64,000 bases of DNA from Cutaneotrichosporon cavernicola (lineage: Eukaryota; Basidiomycota; Tremellomycetes; Trichosporonales; Trichosporonaceae). The stretch covers positions 2,542,001-2,606,000 of the forward strand of contig NC_083394.1 in the NCBI RefSeq assembly GCF_030864355.1, written 5' to 3'. The notes beneath the pieces were generated by a model. That model was not told where the DNA came from. It did no database searches and saw only the letters and a list, made by a program, of their open reading frames with translations. Below are positions 45,019-54,012 of this stretch, one piece after another; the stretch's first letter is position 1, and each line of letters begins with the position of its first letter. Both the position numbers and the translations under genes were made by a program.

Positions 45019-45252
45019 TGCACTAGCGTACCGTGCGTAAGTACAAGTGAGCACGGCGATGCTCGGGTTGTGCCGGTCGAGGGTTGGAGGCTACGCGAGG
45101 TTTCGAGGATGACGATACGGAAAGTGCAAAGTGTACAGTAAGAGGTGAGTTTTAGGAACGGCAAGGTATCCAAACCCTCCATTCCCGATCTGCAGACGTC
45201 ACCACCCATTCCACTCTGTCAACACACTCTCTTTTATTCTTTAATCGCGACG
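45019..45252. promoter_or_regulatory. short bidirectional promoter IMP2 / peroxin
   Basis: Only 234 bp separate the two divergent start codons, so the promoters and leaders of both genes must share it. No specific element identified. Confidence 0.5.
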
Positions 45253-46901
45253 ATGGACGACGACTCCGTCCCGGCCTACATCCCCATTCCACTCGCCGGC
45301 GTCCCCATCCAACCCCCACCCGACGCTGGCATGCCCAACGGTGAACGACCACCAGCCGGCGGGACACCGCTGGCCGCGAATGCGACCGCGACCACGTCCA
45401 CTTTCCCGCCACCGCCTAGCGCGCCGCCCGTCCGCAAGCTCATTCCCACAACCACGGGCCTCAGTACTAACGTGTCCGACCTCGTGCTGAGCTCGCTGCT
45501 GCCGGCCAACTTGCCAAAGCTGCCGTCCACGCATCCCCCCGGTCGGGCACGCGAGCTGACGAGCCAGAGGGAGGGGTTAGGGCTCAACGTCATGAGCAAC
45601 AACTTCCGGCGCTTCGTGACCAAGGTGGGTTCGGGGTCGTGGTCGTGGTTGTGGTGGTTGGCAGCGGTGGTTGCTGACCACGACGGCGGCGGTTGACTGA
45701 CGCGACGCGGTCTGTGCAGCCCGCCCGCGCCGACGCGTGTCAAAGGACAAATTCGTCCAGCTAGTATGGTTCGAGCAGAAGCTGACACCAGGTTGGGCCC
45801 ATCTTCTGGCTCCAGGATCGCGTGGAGGAAGTGCTCTTCTGGCAGAAGCCGACGTGGACTTGGGCGTGGATCCTCACATGGACGTTCATCTGCTTCCAGC
45901 CGCGTGTGCTCCTCTTCCTCCCCACCGCGATCCTGCTAGTTCTCTACACATGGCTGCAGGAGCGCAAGCATCCTGTCCCATCCTTGTTCGGCGTCACCCT
46001 CACGCCGACGCCGGCGGGCTCGATGCGCGTTGGCGGCGACGACAACCCCAACTCCTACAGCGTCAGTACGGCACCCGATAGCGACGGCACGCCGGTCGTG
46101 CCGCCCAAGGAGGCCGAGTCGTCTGTCGACTACTTTATGAACATCCAGGCGATTCAGAACCTCATGGGCCTCATCGCAGACATGTTCGATGCGGTTACGC
46201 CCTATCTCACCCTCATCGCTGGCAAGGACACGTCCCCCACGTCCTTTCCCCTCAAGCCGACCACCGTTGTCCTTGCGCTCATCCCCCCTACTCTTATCGT
46301 GCCGCTCACGCCGGGGTGGGCGATCAAGTACCTCCTCCTCCCTATGGGTATCGCGCCGCCCCTCCTCTTCCACCCAAACTTCATGGCCGCCATCGAGGCT
46401 GCTCCTCGTTCCAAGCGGGTGCTGGAGGCGCGCGCCATGGCCGAGGAGGCGGTGATGACGGACGTGTTGTCGGACGACCTCGCGCGCCGCCCGATCTCTC
46501 GGGTCGAGGTGTGGGAGAACGAGCGTCTCGACCCCACCGCCGTCTCCAAGACACCCCTTCCGCCCGGCTCGTGGTCGGTGCGTTTCCTTCGCGCCGGCGA
46601 ACGTGCAGCCTGGGTCAAAGTCCGGCAGGCGGACTCGGCCTGGGCGGCTGAGGAGGTCGGCGACGAGGGCCCGAACATGGTGCTGAGCTTGCACGACCAC
46701 TGGAACTTTGTCCCGGGCGAAGACTGGCGCGTCGAAGTGTGTGGTCTGTGGAGCGATGTGGGTACAGACGCCGACGGCTGGGCATACTCGGATGACGGGT
46801 GGCAGCATCCTTCCCCAAGTCCGAAGGACGACGGAACGCGCCGTGTGACGCGCCGCCGCCGTTGGTGGCGTCGTGTGTACCGCGACGACCGGGAAGTGTA
46901 G
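45253..46901 (+). CDS. Pex28-32-type integral peroxisomal/ER peroxin with dysferlin domain
   Basis: Membrane protein controlling peroxisome number or ER-peroxisome contact, 493 residues, exons 45253-45624 and 45792-46901. The N-terminus is Pro/Thr-rich. The junction gives FRRFVTKVGPIFWLQDRVEE, the start of the Pex24/29/31 membrane domain, followed by hydrophobic segments TWTWAWILTWTFICF and VLLFLPTAILLVLYT, then VVLALIPPTLIVPL. The C-terminus has the dysferlin signature WAYSDDGWQ and TRRRRWWRRV. The 167-nt intron contains an exon-like stretch (45720-45778) but including it would bring a stop, so it was left out. Which of Pex28-32 it corresponds to is not decidable. Confidence 0.88.
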
Positions 46902-47056
46902 TTGTCCAATTGTAATGCATGACGTCGTGTGGCGTAGATTAGAACTATTAGAATGTACATTAGGTTCCAAAAGTTGAAGGTGACGCTGGTTGATTAGCCC
47001 ATTTGTCCATCATACGCTCGTCATCACTCTACCTCTCACACTCTTGGCTCCCAACC

Positions 47057-49582
47057 ATGGAACAACGCTCACCAGAACTGCACGTCTCGGCTGTATGTTA
47101 TTCCTCCTCCTCCACTACGCTGACCACAGCTCTCGCCAGGAGAGTTCCGCGCATATAAACGTTACCTCGACCTCCTGGCGCTCGCGCAGGCCCGAGACGG
47201 TGTGGCAGCTCTTGGCGCCGACGGGTCTGTGCGCTTCGAGCGCGCCGCAGTCAGGCGATTCGCAGAGGAACGGCTGGGCGCTAGGGGCGTCGATGAAGTG
47301 GGTGCAGCGCAGTCGAGCAGGCCGCCGAGATCAGATCAACCTGTTGTGGCCGGCCGTCAACGAAATGGGCTCCAGCTGACACCAGGTGCTCTCCCGCGTC
47401 GCGACCAGCGGGCGCCTCTCTGCAGGACAAGTGTACGCCGTCTTCCGCCTCCTAGCCCATCAGGCGACCGGGAAGCGCGGCACCGTCGACCTCGTCTTCG
47501 TGCCCGGTGAGTACACACCACGTCATCTCTTCCCACCTTCCTCAGCCCCGATCACTGCGACGCCTCGTGTTCTGATCTCGCTCCGGAGCTTACCACCCCC
47601 GCGACTCCACACACCTGCTAACGTCAGTCGAACCCCTCCCCCTCGACCCCGATGCGCCCGCGCCCCCTCCGCCCCGCCGGGTGGCCTCTATATCAGGCCC
47701 TGTGAGCTCGAGCAGCTCAAGCAGCCGCAGGTCTCGGCCCTCTCTCCCACCCCGACGCACACCCTCCCCACCGCCACCACCACCACGCGCCGTGCGCAAC
47801 AGCTTACCCAACGCTCTGGACCACAGCTCAATCGACCCCTTCCGTGACAGCTCACCAGGACCCTCCCCCGCAAAGGCACGCACATACTCCACACCAGCGC
47901 TTGGTACCCCTGGAGTGGTAGGGAGCAATAATCCGTTCCGCCCAGCAGCTCCGCAGCCTAACTGGGGCAAGTCGTCTGCACAGAGCCTTATCGCCGACTG
48001 GCCACCGAGTCCCCGCCGGCAAGACACTGAAGCAGACTCGCGCTCTGAGCCGCCTCACCGCTCGGTCGGACCCCCCCTCCCTCCACGGAAGCCCAGTGTC
48101 CGCCGACCCGGCCCTGCGCTGCCGCCTCGTTCGCGCGTACGCGCAGACTCTACGTCCTCTACAGCGTCGGAGAACCAACCCACCAGTAACCGCGAGTCGT
48201 CCACCATCATGCAGCAGAGCTTTGCAGCGGCTGCCAACCGCGAGCAGCCGCGCCGCACCCCGACGATCCAGGTGTTACGCAGTTCTGAGCGGCCTGCGCC
48301 CCCTCCGCGTCCCAATGACGCGCATGAGCATCATCCTCCCCGCCTCAACGACGACCATGATCATCATCCTCTGCCACGACGCGACGACACCTTTGTCTCA
48401 CATCCCACCCGCGACCTCGTCAAACAGGTCAACCGCGCAATCCGCGAGAGCGAGGTCGATCCCCCACCCCCACCGCCCCAGCGCGTCGTCTCTGGAACGA
48501 GGCCAAAACCCGCCCGCTCCCCAGCTTCTTCCACTGGTACTGGTGCCTTCACCAAGTCTGCCGAAGAGGCGAGGGCCAAGTACCCCGGTCTCAAGACGTG
48601 GCCTCATGTTGGACTGCTATCTGACCGACCATCTCGCCAGTTGTTCGCCATGATCATCCTCAACCAGCCGATCACTCGCCGTGACACACTGATGAGGGTA
48701 TGGTATGCGAGTACGCTGCGGTATTGCGCCGACGGCGGAGCCAATAGGCTGTACGACGCGCTCGAACCCGAAGAACGCGAGCGCATGCTGCCTACCATGA
48801 TCAAGGGTGATCTTGATTCAATCCGGCCTGAAGTCAAAGCGTACTATGCGTCGCGTGGGGTGGCCATCAAACGCGACCCGTCCGAATACGCTACGGACCT
48901 GCAGAAGAACATTGACGAGGTCGACGCGATCGAGAAGGTATCTGGCAAGACATTCTCGCTTGTCTTCCTAGGCGGCTTATCCGGGAGGCTCGACCAGACG
49001 CTGCACGTGTTGTCCACGTTGTTCAAGCTGCGTGAGACACGGCGGAACACGTACGTCATCTCGGAGGAGAGCTTGGCATGGGTGCTCAACACTGGCGTTC
49101 ACCTCATCGAGGTCGATCACGCGAGCATGGGTCAGACGTGCGGTATTCTTCCTGTGGGCGTGAGCGAGGCGTACGTCCGCACCGAGGGACTCAAGTGGAA
49201 CCTCGACTGGGTTACGAGCATCATGGGCGATCTGAGCACGTCAAATCACCTCCTCGCGCATGAGCACGCCGTTCTCATCGACACATCGGCGCCTATCGTG
49301 TGGACGGTCGAGATCCGACAGGGCCTACAGATCCAACCACGTTCGCCAACAGGGGTTGACGAGCTCTCGCGCGGCGTCAAGGAGCTGGGGCGCGCTGTTG
49401 GCAAGGGGATGGGTTCGATTGGGCAGGGGTTGAACCGCCGCCTCAGTCGCCAGGGCCTGCCGATGCTGGCGAATGGGGATGAGGGGCGGCATGAGCGCCA
49501 CGAGAGCGCAGCGCTTGTTGAGCAGGATACTGGTTATGCGTCGCATGATGGTGAGGCTGATGGGTACGCGCAGTTGGATTAG
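47057..49582 (+). CDS. EH-like / proline-rich / thiamine pyrophosphokinase fusion protein
   Basis: 759 residues from exons 47057-47092, 47130-47297, 47386-47506 and 47628-49582. Residues 1-110 resemble a degenerate EH domain (LSPGEFRAYKRYLDLLA, then SGRLSAGQVYAVFRLLAH after an 88-nt intron). About 350 disordered residues follow with SH3-type PPLPPRKP and LPPR motifs and the endocytic words DPF (IDPFRDSS) and NPF (NNPFRPAA). The last 330 residues are thiamine pyrophosphokinase: FAMIILNQPITRRD, CADGGANRLYDAL, IKGDLDSIRPEVKAYY, EYATDLQKN, GGLSGRLDQTLHVLSTLFK, LKWNLDW and GDLSTSNHL. Exon 4 is open for its whole length and has no in-frame ATG between 48210 and the kinase domain, so a separate kinase start is unlikely. 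It makes ThDP from thiamine and ATP; the front half is not part of known TPKs. Confidence 0.82.
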
Positions 49583-50281
49583 TTGTTGGAGTTGAAGTGA
49601 TGGGTGATGCATGGTGGCGGGTGCCTGAGAAGCAGAAGCAGAAGCAGAAGCAAAAGCAAGAAGCAGGTGATGAGAGGTTGAGTTTGACATGTTCGCAGAA
49701 GAATTAGACTTGAACAGAAGCAGCGCCTATGTTTACTCGGCTACCTCTTATTAAGGGAAATTGTCCCAGTGCGGGAGGGGCCGCCAAGTCGCCCCATCTC
49801 CCCGGATGTTCGCACATGCAGCGCAACCAACCTCAGCCTTGGAGCATCGAGCGGGGATGCCACATCGGCGACTTGTTGGTGGCGGTGGCTTGCAGCTTGC
49901 ACGAAATGGCTTGCCTTGGTACCGGTTAGAATTGAAGCATTTGTCGGGGAAATTAGTGGATTAGTAATTCACAATAGCAGCGTAGATTACTTTGAATACA
50001 ATGAGCGGGAGTAAAGTGGGCTGTTGAAACGGTGGAATGTAAATCCTTCAAACCACACGGCGACTGACAAGAGTCGCATGACGACCCCTTCCTCCCAACT
50101 CAACCCCTCACAACCCCACAATCTACAACGACTGGCTTCAACTCTCATCATTAAGGTTTCTTTCAACCAACTCGATCTGATCCTCGACAAACCTCCCTCC
50201 ACAGCTGGTCACAGCAGCTGTACATTCACTTAACTTGAATCGCAGCTGCTACATTCAAGTCACCTGACTTGAAGCTCCATC
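49583..50281. other. intergenic region with AGAAGC array
   Basis: 699 bp. An (AGAAGC)n-like array at 49627-49665 lies in the presumed 3' UTR of the fusion gene. The rest, AT-richer toward 49930-50020, should hold the promoter of the next gene. Confidence 0.55.
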
Positions 50282-52045
50282 ATGTCCGCCTCGTCGGGCA
50301 CAACGCTCATCTCGCCCACCAGCGCAACTGCTGGTCCTCCACCCGCGCCCTCAGTATCTGGAGCGAGTGCGCACTCGACCGCTACTACCCATAGGAAACA
50401 TAGCCGCGCAGCCTCCCACCATGCGGTCGGACACGGACACGCCCACGGTCATGGACATGGACGCCGGGCGCACGGCTCCCACAGCCAAACCCGCAGTGGC
50501 CGGCGGGGCAGCGAGAGTGAGCATGGTCGGCGTGCCTTCACTTCGGGGCTGGCGATGCACGCATTAGAGGGCAAGCCCAATACCAAGCGCAAGACTTCGG
50601 AACCGACAGTGGGCGTGCAGCGTGCACCGCCAAAGGCGAATCGGTCGGATACGCAGCTCCCCCGTCTAGGTGACTCGCCGGGATCGAGTGGCATCGTGAC
50701 CAAGAAGCGAGGGAGCAAGGCCGAGATCGAAGTCGAGGTCATTGCCGGACCGGATAATGGCGGCGATGACGAGTGGGAGAGCGGAGAGGACACGCCAGCT
50801 GGCTCGAGCCGACCCCGCCGCGACGCCCCAGCCCCAGCCCCATCCAACCTCGATCCCGTATCTGAACGCCGCCCTATGGTCGATTCGGCGAGCGACCTCC
50901 CCGCCCCAAGTCCGGGGCATGAACCGCGCGAGACACAGCTCACAAAGGGCTTCCCAGGCCTCGCACTGCCGCCCCCAAGCCTGCCTAGCGGTACTGCTAG
51001 CCGGAGCCACTCGCCCAGTCGGGCCGCGAGCGTGTTATCCCTATCTCGCCCTACATCGCACATCAACCTCCGCCTCCCGATACACACACCGAGCACCGGC
51101 CCGGTAAGTGAATCTGCAGTTGAGGGACGCGAGTTTCCGTTCTCCTCAAACGGGCCAGAACAACGCGACCACCGCGACCACCGCGAAAGAGAAGTCAAGA
51201 AGCCGAGCCCGCTCAAGTCGACCCATCACCGCCAAGCGAGCGGAAGCGTCCCCCAGACTGCGCCACTCCTCCGTCGTCCACCTAGTCACGCGTCTCTTCG
51301 TTCGGTACAGAGCCTGCGCGCCCCGCCACATCCGCTCAACGCCCTCGACTCGCCGAAACAGAAACGCGAAGTGAGCCTGCACTACCCTCCGGCAGCGCCT
51401 GCGCTCGTGAATCGCGAAACGGTCGAGGGACAGGGATGGGAGGGCGACGGTGACGGCGCGGCACCTCCTGCAATTGCGCGGCCCGAGCCTCGCCCAGCCA
51501 GAGTGGGGAGCTTTTCTTCTGTCCGATCGCTCAAGGACCTCCTGAACGGCCCAGCGCCTCCTCGCCCACCCCCTACCCCTCGCCGCCTTACAGCCATGCA
51601 AGCCGCCACAGCAGTCAGTCGCCTCGGCACGACTTCTGACCCCGTAGCCTACCACCAGAGCTTGGGCTTCTCAGCGACCACAGCCGAGACTGCGCATCTT
51701 CTGTCTCGTTTCTTACCGCCCAAGAGGAAGGGACGGCCGCGCTGGGCCATCACGGCGCGCGAGGCGCTCGCAGCGCATTACGCCCTTGAGGCGGGCGAGG
51801 AGATCGAGCCTGGTCGCGTCGGGCTTACGGATGGGCAGTATCGCGACTCGCACGAGAGCCTCGTTGCTACACTTCGCTCGCTGGGAGCTCGCAAGCCGCG
51901 CCGCGGAACTTCGCGCAGCATCTCGTACCAGTCCCTGCTGGGGGCGACGGAGGAGGTTGCCTGGAGTCCGCGGAGGCAGGGGAGTGGCATGTCGCCGTTC
52001 GAGATGAGCGCCGCGCGGTGTCTCACCCAGCGGCCGCGGGCGTAG
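50282..52045 (+). CDS. hypothetical Ser/Pro/His-rich protein
   Basis: Single-exon gene for 587 residues; family not recognised. The N-terminus is Ser/Thr-rich, followed by a His/Gly run (HAVGHGHAHGHGHGRR). A short acidic word DDEWESGEDTP, near residues 160-170, resembles the acidic patches of fungal nitrogen-regulation-linked DUF proteins, but this is weak. The C-terminal third (RLTAMQAATAVSRLG, YHQSLGFSATTAETAHLLSR, ALAAHYALEAGEEIEPGRVG) looks more ordered and may be the conserved part. Continuous strong coding bias with no competing frame supports a real gene. The start is the first ATG after an in-frame stop-rich leader. Confidence 0.75.
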   Translation: MSASSGTTLISPTSATAGPPPAPSVSGASAHSTATTHRKHSRAASHHAVGHGHAHGHGHGRRAHGSHSQTRSGRRGSESEHGRRAFTSGLAMHALEGKPNTKRKTSEPTVGVQRAPPKANRSDTQLPRLGDSPGSSGIVTKKRGSKAEIEVEVIAGPDNGGDDEWESGEDTPAGSSRPRRDAPAPAPSNLDPVSERRPMVDSASDLPAPSPGHEPRETQLTKGFPGLALPPPSLPSGTASRSHSPSRAASVLSLSRPTSHINLRLPIHTPSTGPVSESAVEGREFPFSSNGPEQRDHRDHREREVKKPSPLKSTHHRQASGSVPQTAPLLRRPPSHASLRSVQSLRAPPHPLNALDSPKQKREVSLHYPPAAPALVNRETVEGQGWEGDGDGAAPPAIARPEPRPARVGSFSSVRSLKDLLNGPAPPRPPPTPRRLTAMQAATAVSRLGTTSDPVAYHQSLGFSATTAETAHLLSRFLPPKRKGRPRWAITAREALAAHYALEAGEEIEPGRVGLTDGQYRDSHESLVATLRSLGARKPRRGTSRSISYQSLLGATEEVAWSPRRQGSGMSPFEMSAARCLTQRPRA

Positions 52046-52424
52046 CGGCCGCGAGCGTAGCGAGCGCAGGGCGTGAGCGTGAGCGGGGGATTAAGGACGG
52101 GGGAGGATGGAGGGGGAATGGAGCAGTAGCTAGGCTTAGTCTAGCGGATTAGCGGAAGTAGTTTAGTGAGAGGTAGCTGTTGGCAGCACTGCAGATTCAT
52201 ACGATAGTGTACGATGAGACGTTTACGCAGCTGTACTCTGGACTACTCTGGAACCGAGTTGGTGGCTGGACTGAACAGAGTCTGGCGTTGGATTGTATTA
52301 GTACCTAGTAGTGCCCTCCACTTTGGCCAGGGCCAGATTGGATCATCTGGATCTTTTCGCCGCGCAACCACCTAACCGCCGTTTTCACCTCCACTCTCTC
52401 CACCCACTCCAACTCACACTCACC
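52046..52424. other. intergenic region, no gene seen
   Basis: 379 bp between the hypothetical protein and TOM7. It contains GAGCGTAGCGAG-like short repeats just after the stop (52046-52085) and a C/T-rich leader before TOM7. Confidence 0.55.
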
Positions 52425-52707
52425 ATGGCATTCTCAGACGAGACCAAGGACCGCGTCAACGCCGCCATCGGCATTGCCAAGGTGTGTTAGAGCCAGAAGC
52501 TGGAGCTGGAGGATCGAGTGGTGGTGAAGCGGGAGGCGGATGCCCATCGCCACCTCCTCTTCCTCTTCCTCATGTCCCCGCTCCCCTCTCCTCCGCTGAC
52601 CCCAGACCATCATCACCATCGGCTGGATCCCCGCCATCATCTTCATCGGGTACCGCAACTCCAACCCCCAGCCGTCGCTCATCAAGCTCATCACCCCCCT
52701 CGCTTGA
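52425..52707 (+). CDS. TOM7: Tom7, small subunit of the mitochondrial outer-membrane translocase
   Basis: 52-residue protein from exons 52425-52481 and 52606-52707 (124-nt intron with donor GTGTGT and acceptor CTGACCCCAG). The N-terminal FSDETKDRVNAAIGIAK is the cytosolic amphipathic part; IITIGWIPAIIFIGYR is the single membrane span; NPQPSLIKLITPLA is the conserved Tom7 end. Tom7 modulates assembly and stability of the TOM complex. Length and all three blocks match fungal Tom7. Too short to stand out as an ORF but well supported. Confidence 0.9.
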
Positions 52708-52853
52708 TCGTGTAGAGGTTAGCTTGGACGCTACTCGGCTGACAGCAGTGTATTATGCAGGCATGACTCGGCGTCCTTCGTCCTTTGTTGCTTCGTTCAT
52801 CCATGCTGACGGCGGGCATAGGTCGCACTAGAACATATGGGCAGGGAAGGGAA

Positions 52854-52979
52854 GTTTACACCAGGATGGTGATGTCGTCCTCCAAGTTTACACGAGGATG
52901 ATGTCGTCTTCCAAGTTACACGAGGATGGTGATGTCGTCTTCCAAGTTTACACGAGGATGGTGATGTCGTCTTCCTCGC
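52854..52979 (-). repeat. tandem copies of a gene's 3' end running past its stop
   Basis: Four degenerate tandem units of 29-34 bp: 52854-52885, 52886-52914, 52915-52945 and 52946-52979. On the minus strand the last one is the genuine coding end (…EDDITILV and stop) of the acidic-tailed gene; the other three repeat the same end and stop downstream in the 3' UTR, with one- to three-base indels. Confidence 0.9.
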
Positions 52980-53316
52980 TGTCCCACTCCTCCTCCTCGG
53001 GATCAGCGGCCATCGCGATCTGGTTGTCGGCCTGAGGTTAGCGTGCCCTACCCAGACTTACAGCCATGTTGGCCTTGGCAGCTTCGAGGCTGAGGCGGCG
53101 ACACGTGCGCACCTCACGACGCTCGCCCGAGTTCTTGGGTCTCGCGAGGACCACCTCGACGGGGATGCCGTAGATGTGCGAGACTGGGTGCTTACGCTTG
53201 CCGAGGCGGGGGAACAGCATATCGGCCAGCGTGGGCGTGGTGGGGGCTGCCGCCGCCTGGCCGGTGACGCTTTGCGTAGGGTTGGTGGGAGTGGAGATGG
53301 GGGTGGGGCTGGTCAT
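52948..53316 (-). CDS. small protein with acidic C-terminal tail
   Basis: 112 residues from exons 53062-53316 and 52948-53031, joined by a 30-nt intron (53032-53061: GTAAGT donor, CTAACCTCAG end). Not a family I recognise. The front is Thr/Pro-rich (TSPTPISTPTNPTQS), then LADMLFPRLGKRKHPVSHIY, a helical basic stretch RRLSLEAAKANMA, and the acidic tail EEEEWDSEEDDITILV. The acceptable splice and the coherent acidic tail argue that it is real. Its final codons are duplicated three times downstream (separate entry). Confidence 0.7.
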
Positions 53317-54012
53317 GACAGGTGGCAAGACTCCAAGGTGAGGTGTGGTGACTCGACTCGCAAGAGACGAGAGACGGGAGGATGAGTTGGAACTCTGGGA
53401 ACCAAGGGCGCTCAGGATGGGATCTTGGCAGCCAACTGCCAGCTTTTATGTTTCGCCCTCTACGACGGGCCAAGTGCCTGGTGTTTTCTGTACAACACAA
53501 CATGTGTCTCTGGAGCTGAATGGTGCATAATGTGTATCATTATGGTACTATGGTTGATTGGGATGTGAATGCAGACGGGGGTGGTGGTGACGAGGCACAG
53601 AAGCATCAAACTGGAAAACTCGCCCCCCTCCTTGGGTGATTGTGCTTTTACCCGTGCACCTTGTACTCTTGTACTCTGTACTCTTACATCCCTCCGCTCG
53701 TACATTATCAGATGTCTGATCCAAGCGCATCCATGCCCTGTACACTGCGCACTGTGCACTGTGCATTTGCATTTGCGTTTGAAGATGACAGACAGAGCTG
53801 GGTGGAGTTTGCCCAGCTCGCCCTGCCAAGGGATTTCGGCTAGGGACCAAACACTCCGTCTCTCATCTCCTCCAACTTTACTCCTTGCCTTCCTTACGTT
53901 ACGGTCTCTACACTTAGACATACGCCTGTACCGACTCCTACCCTGTTCTCCCCACGGGCTCCTCTTCCTCACCTCGACCAGTTCATCCATCGCCCCGCCT
54001 TCTTCCCCTCCC
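53317..54012. other. divergent intergenic region
   Basis: 696 bp between the divergent acidic-tailed gene and the LRR-esterase gene. Short dyads are visible (CTTGTACTCTTGTACTCTGTACTC near 53662; CACTGCGCACTGTGCACTGTGCATTTG near 53740). No gene supported. Confidence 0.5.

Noticed and set aside
45720..45778. apparent extra exon inside the peroxin intron
   Set aside because: From the only good acceptor its frame hits a TAG; direct joining of 45624 to 45792 gives the conserved membrane-domain start.
45936..46970. 344-codon open frame antisense to the peroxin gene
   Set aside because: Shadow frame; sense strand encodes the complete DysF peroxin.
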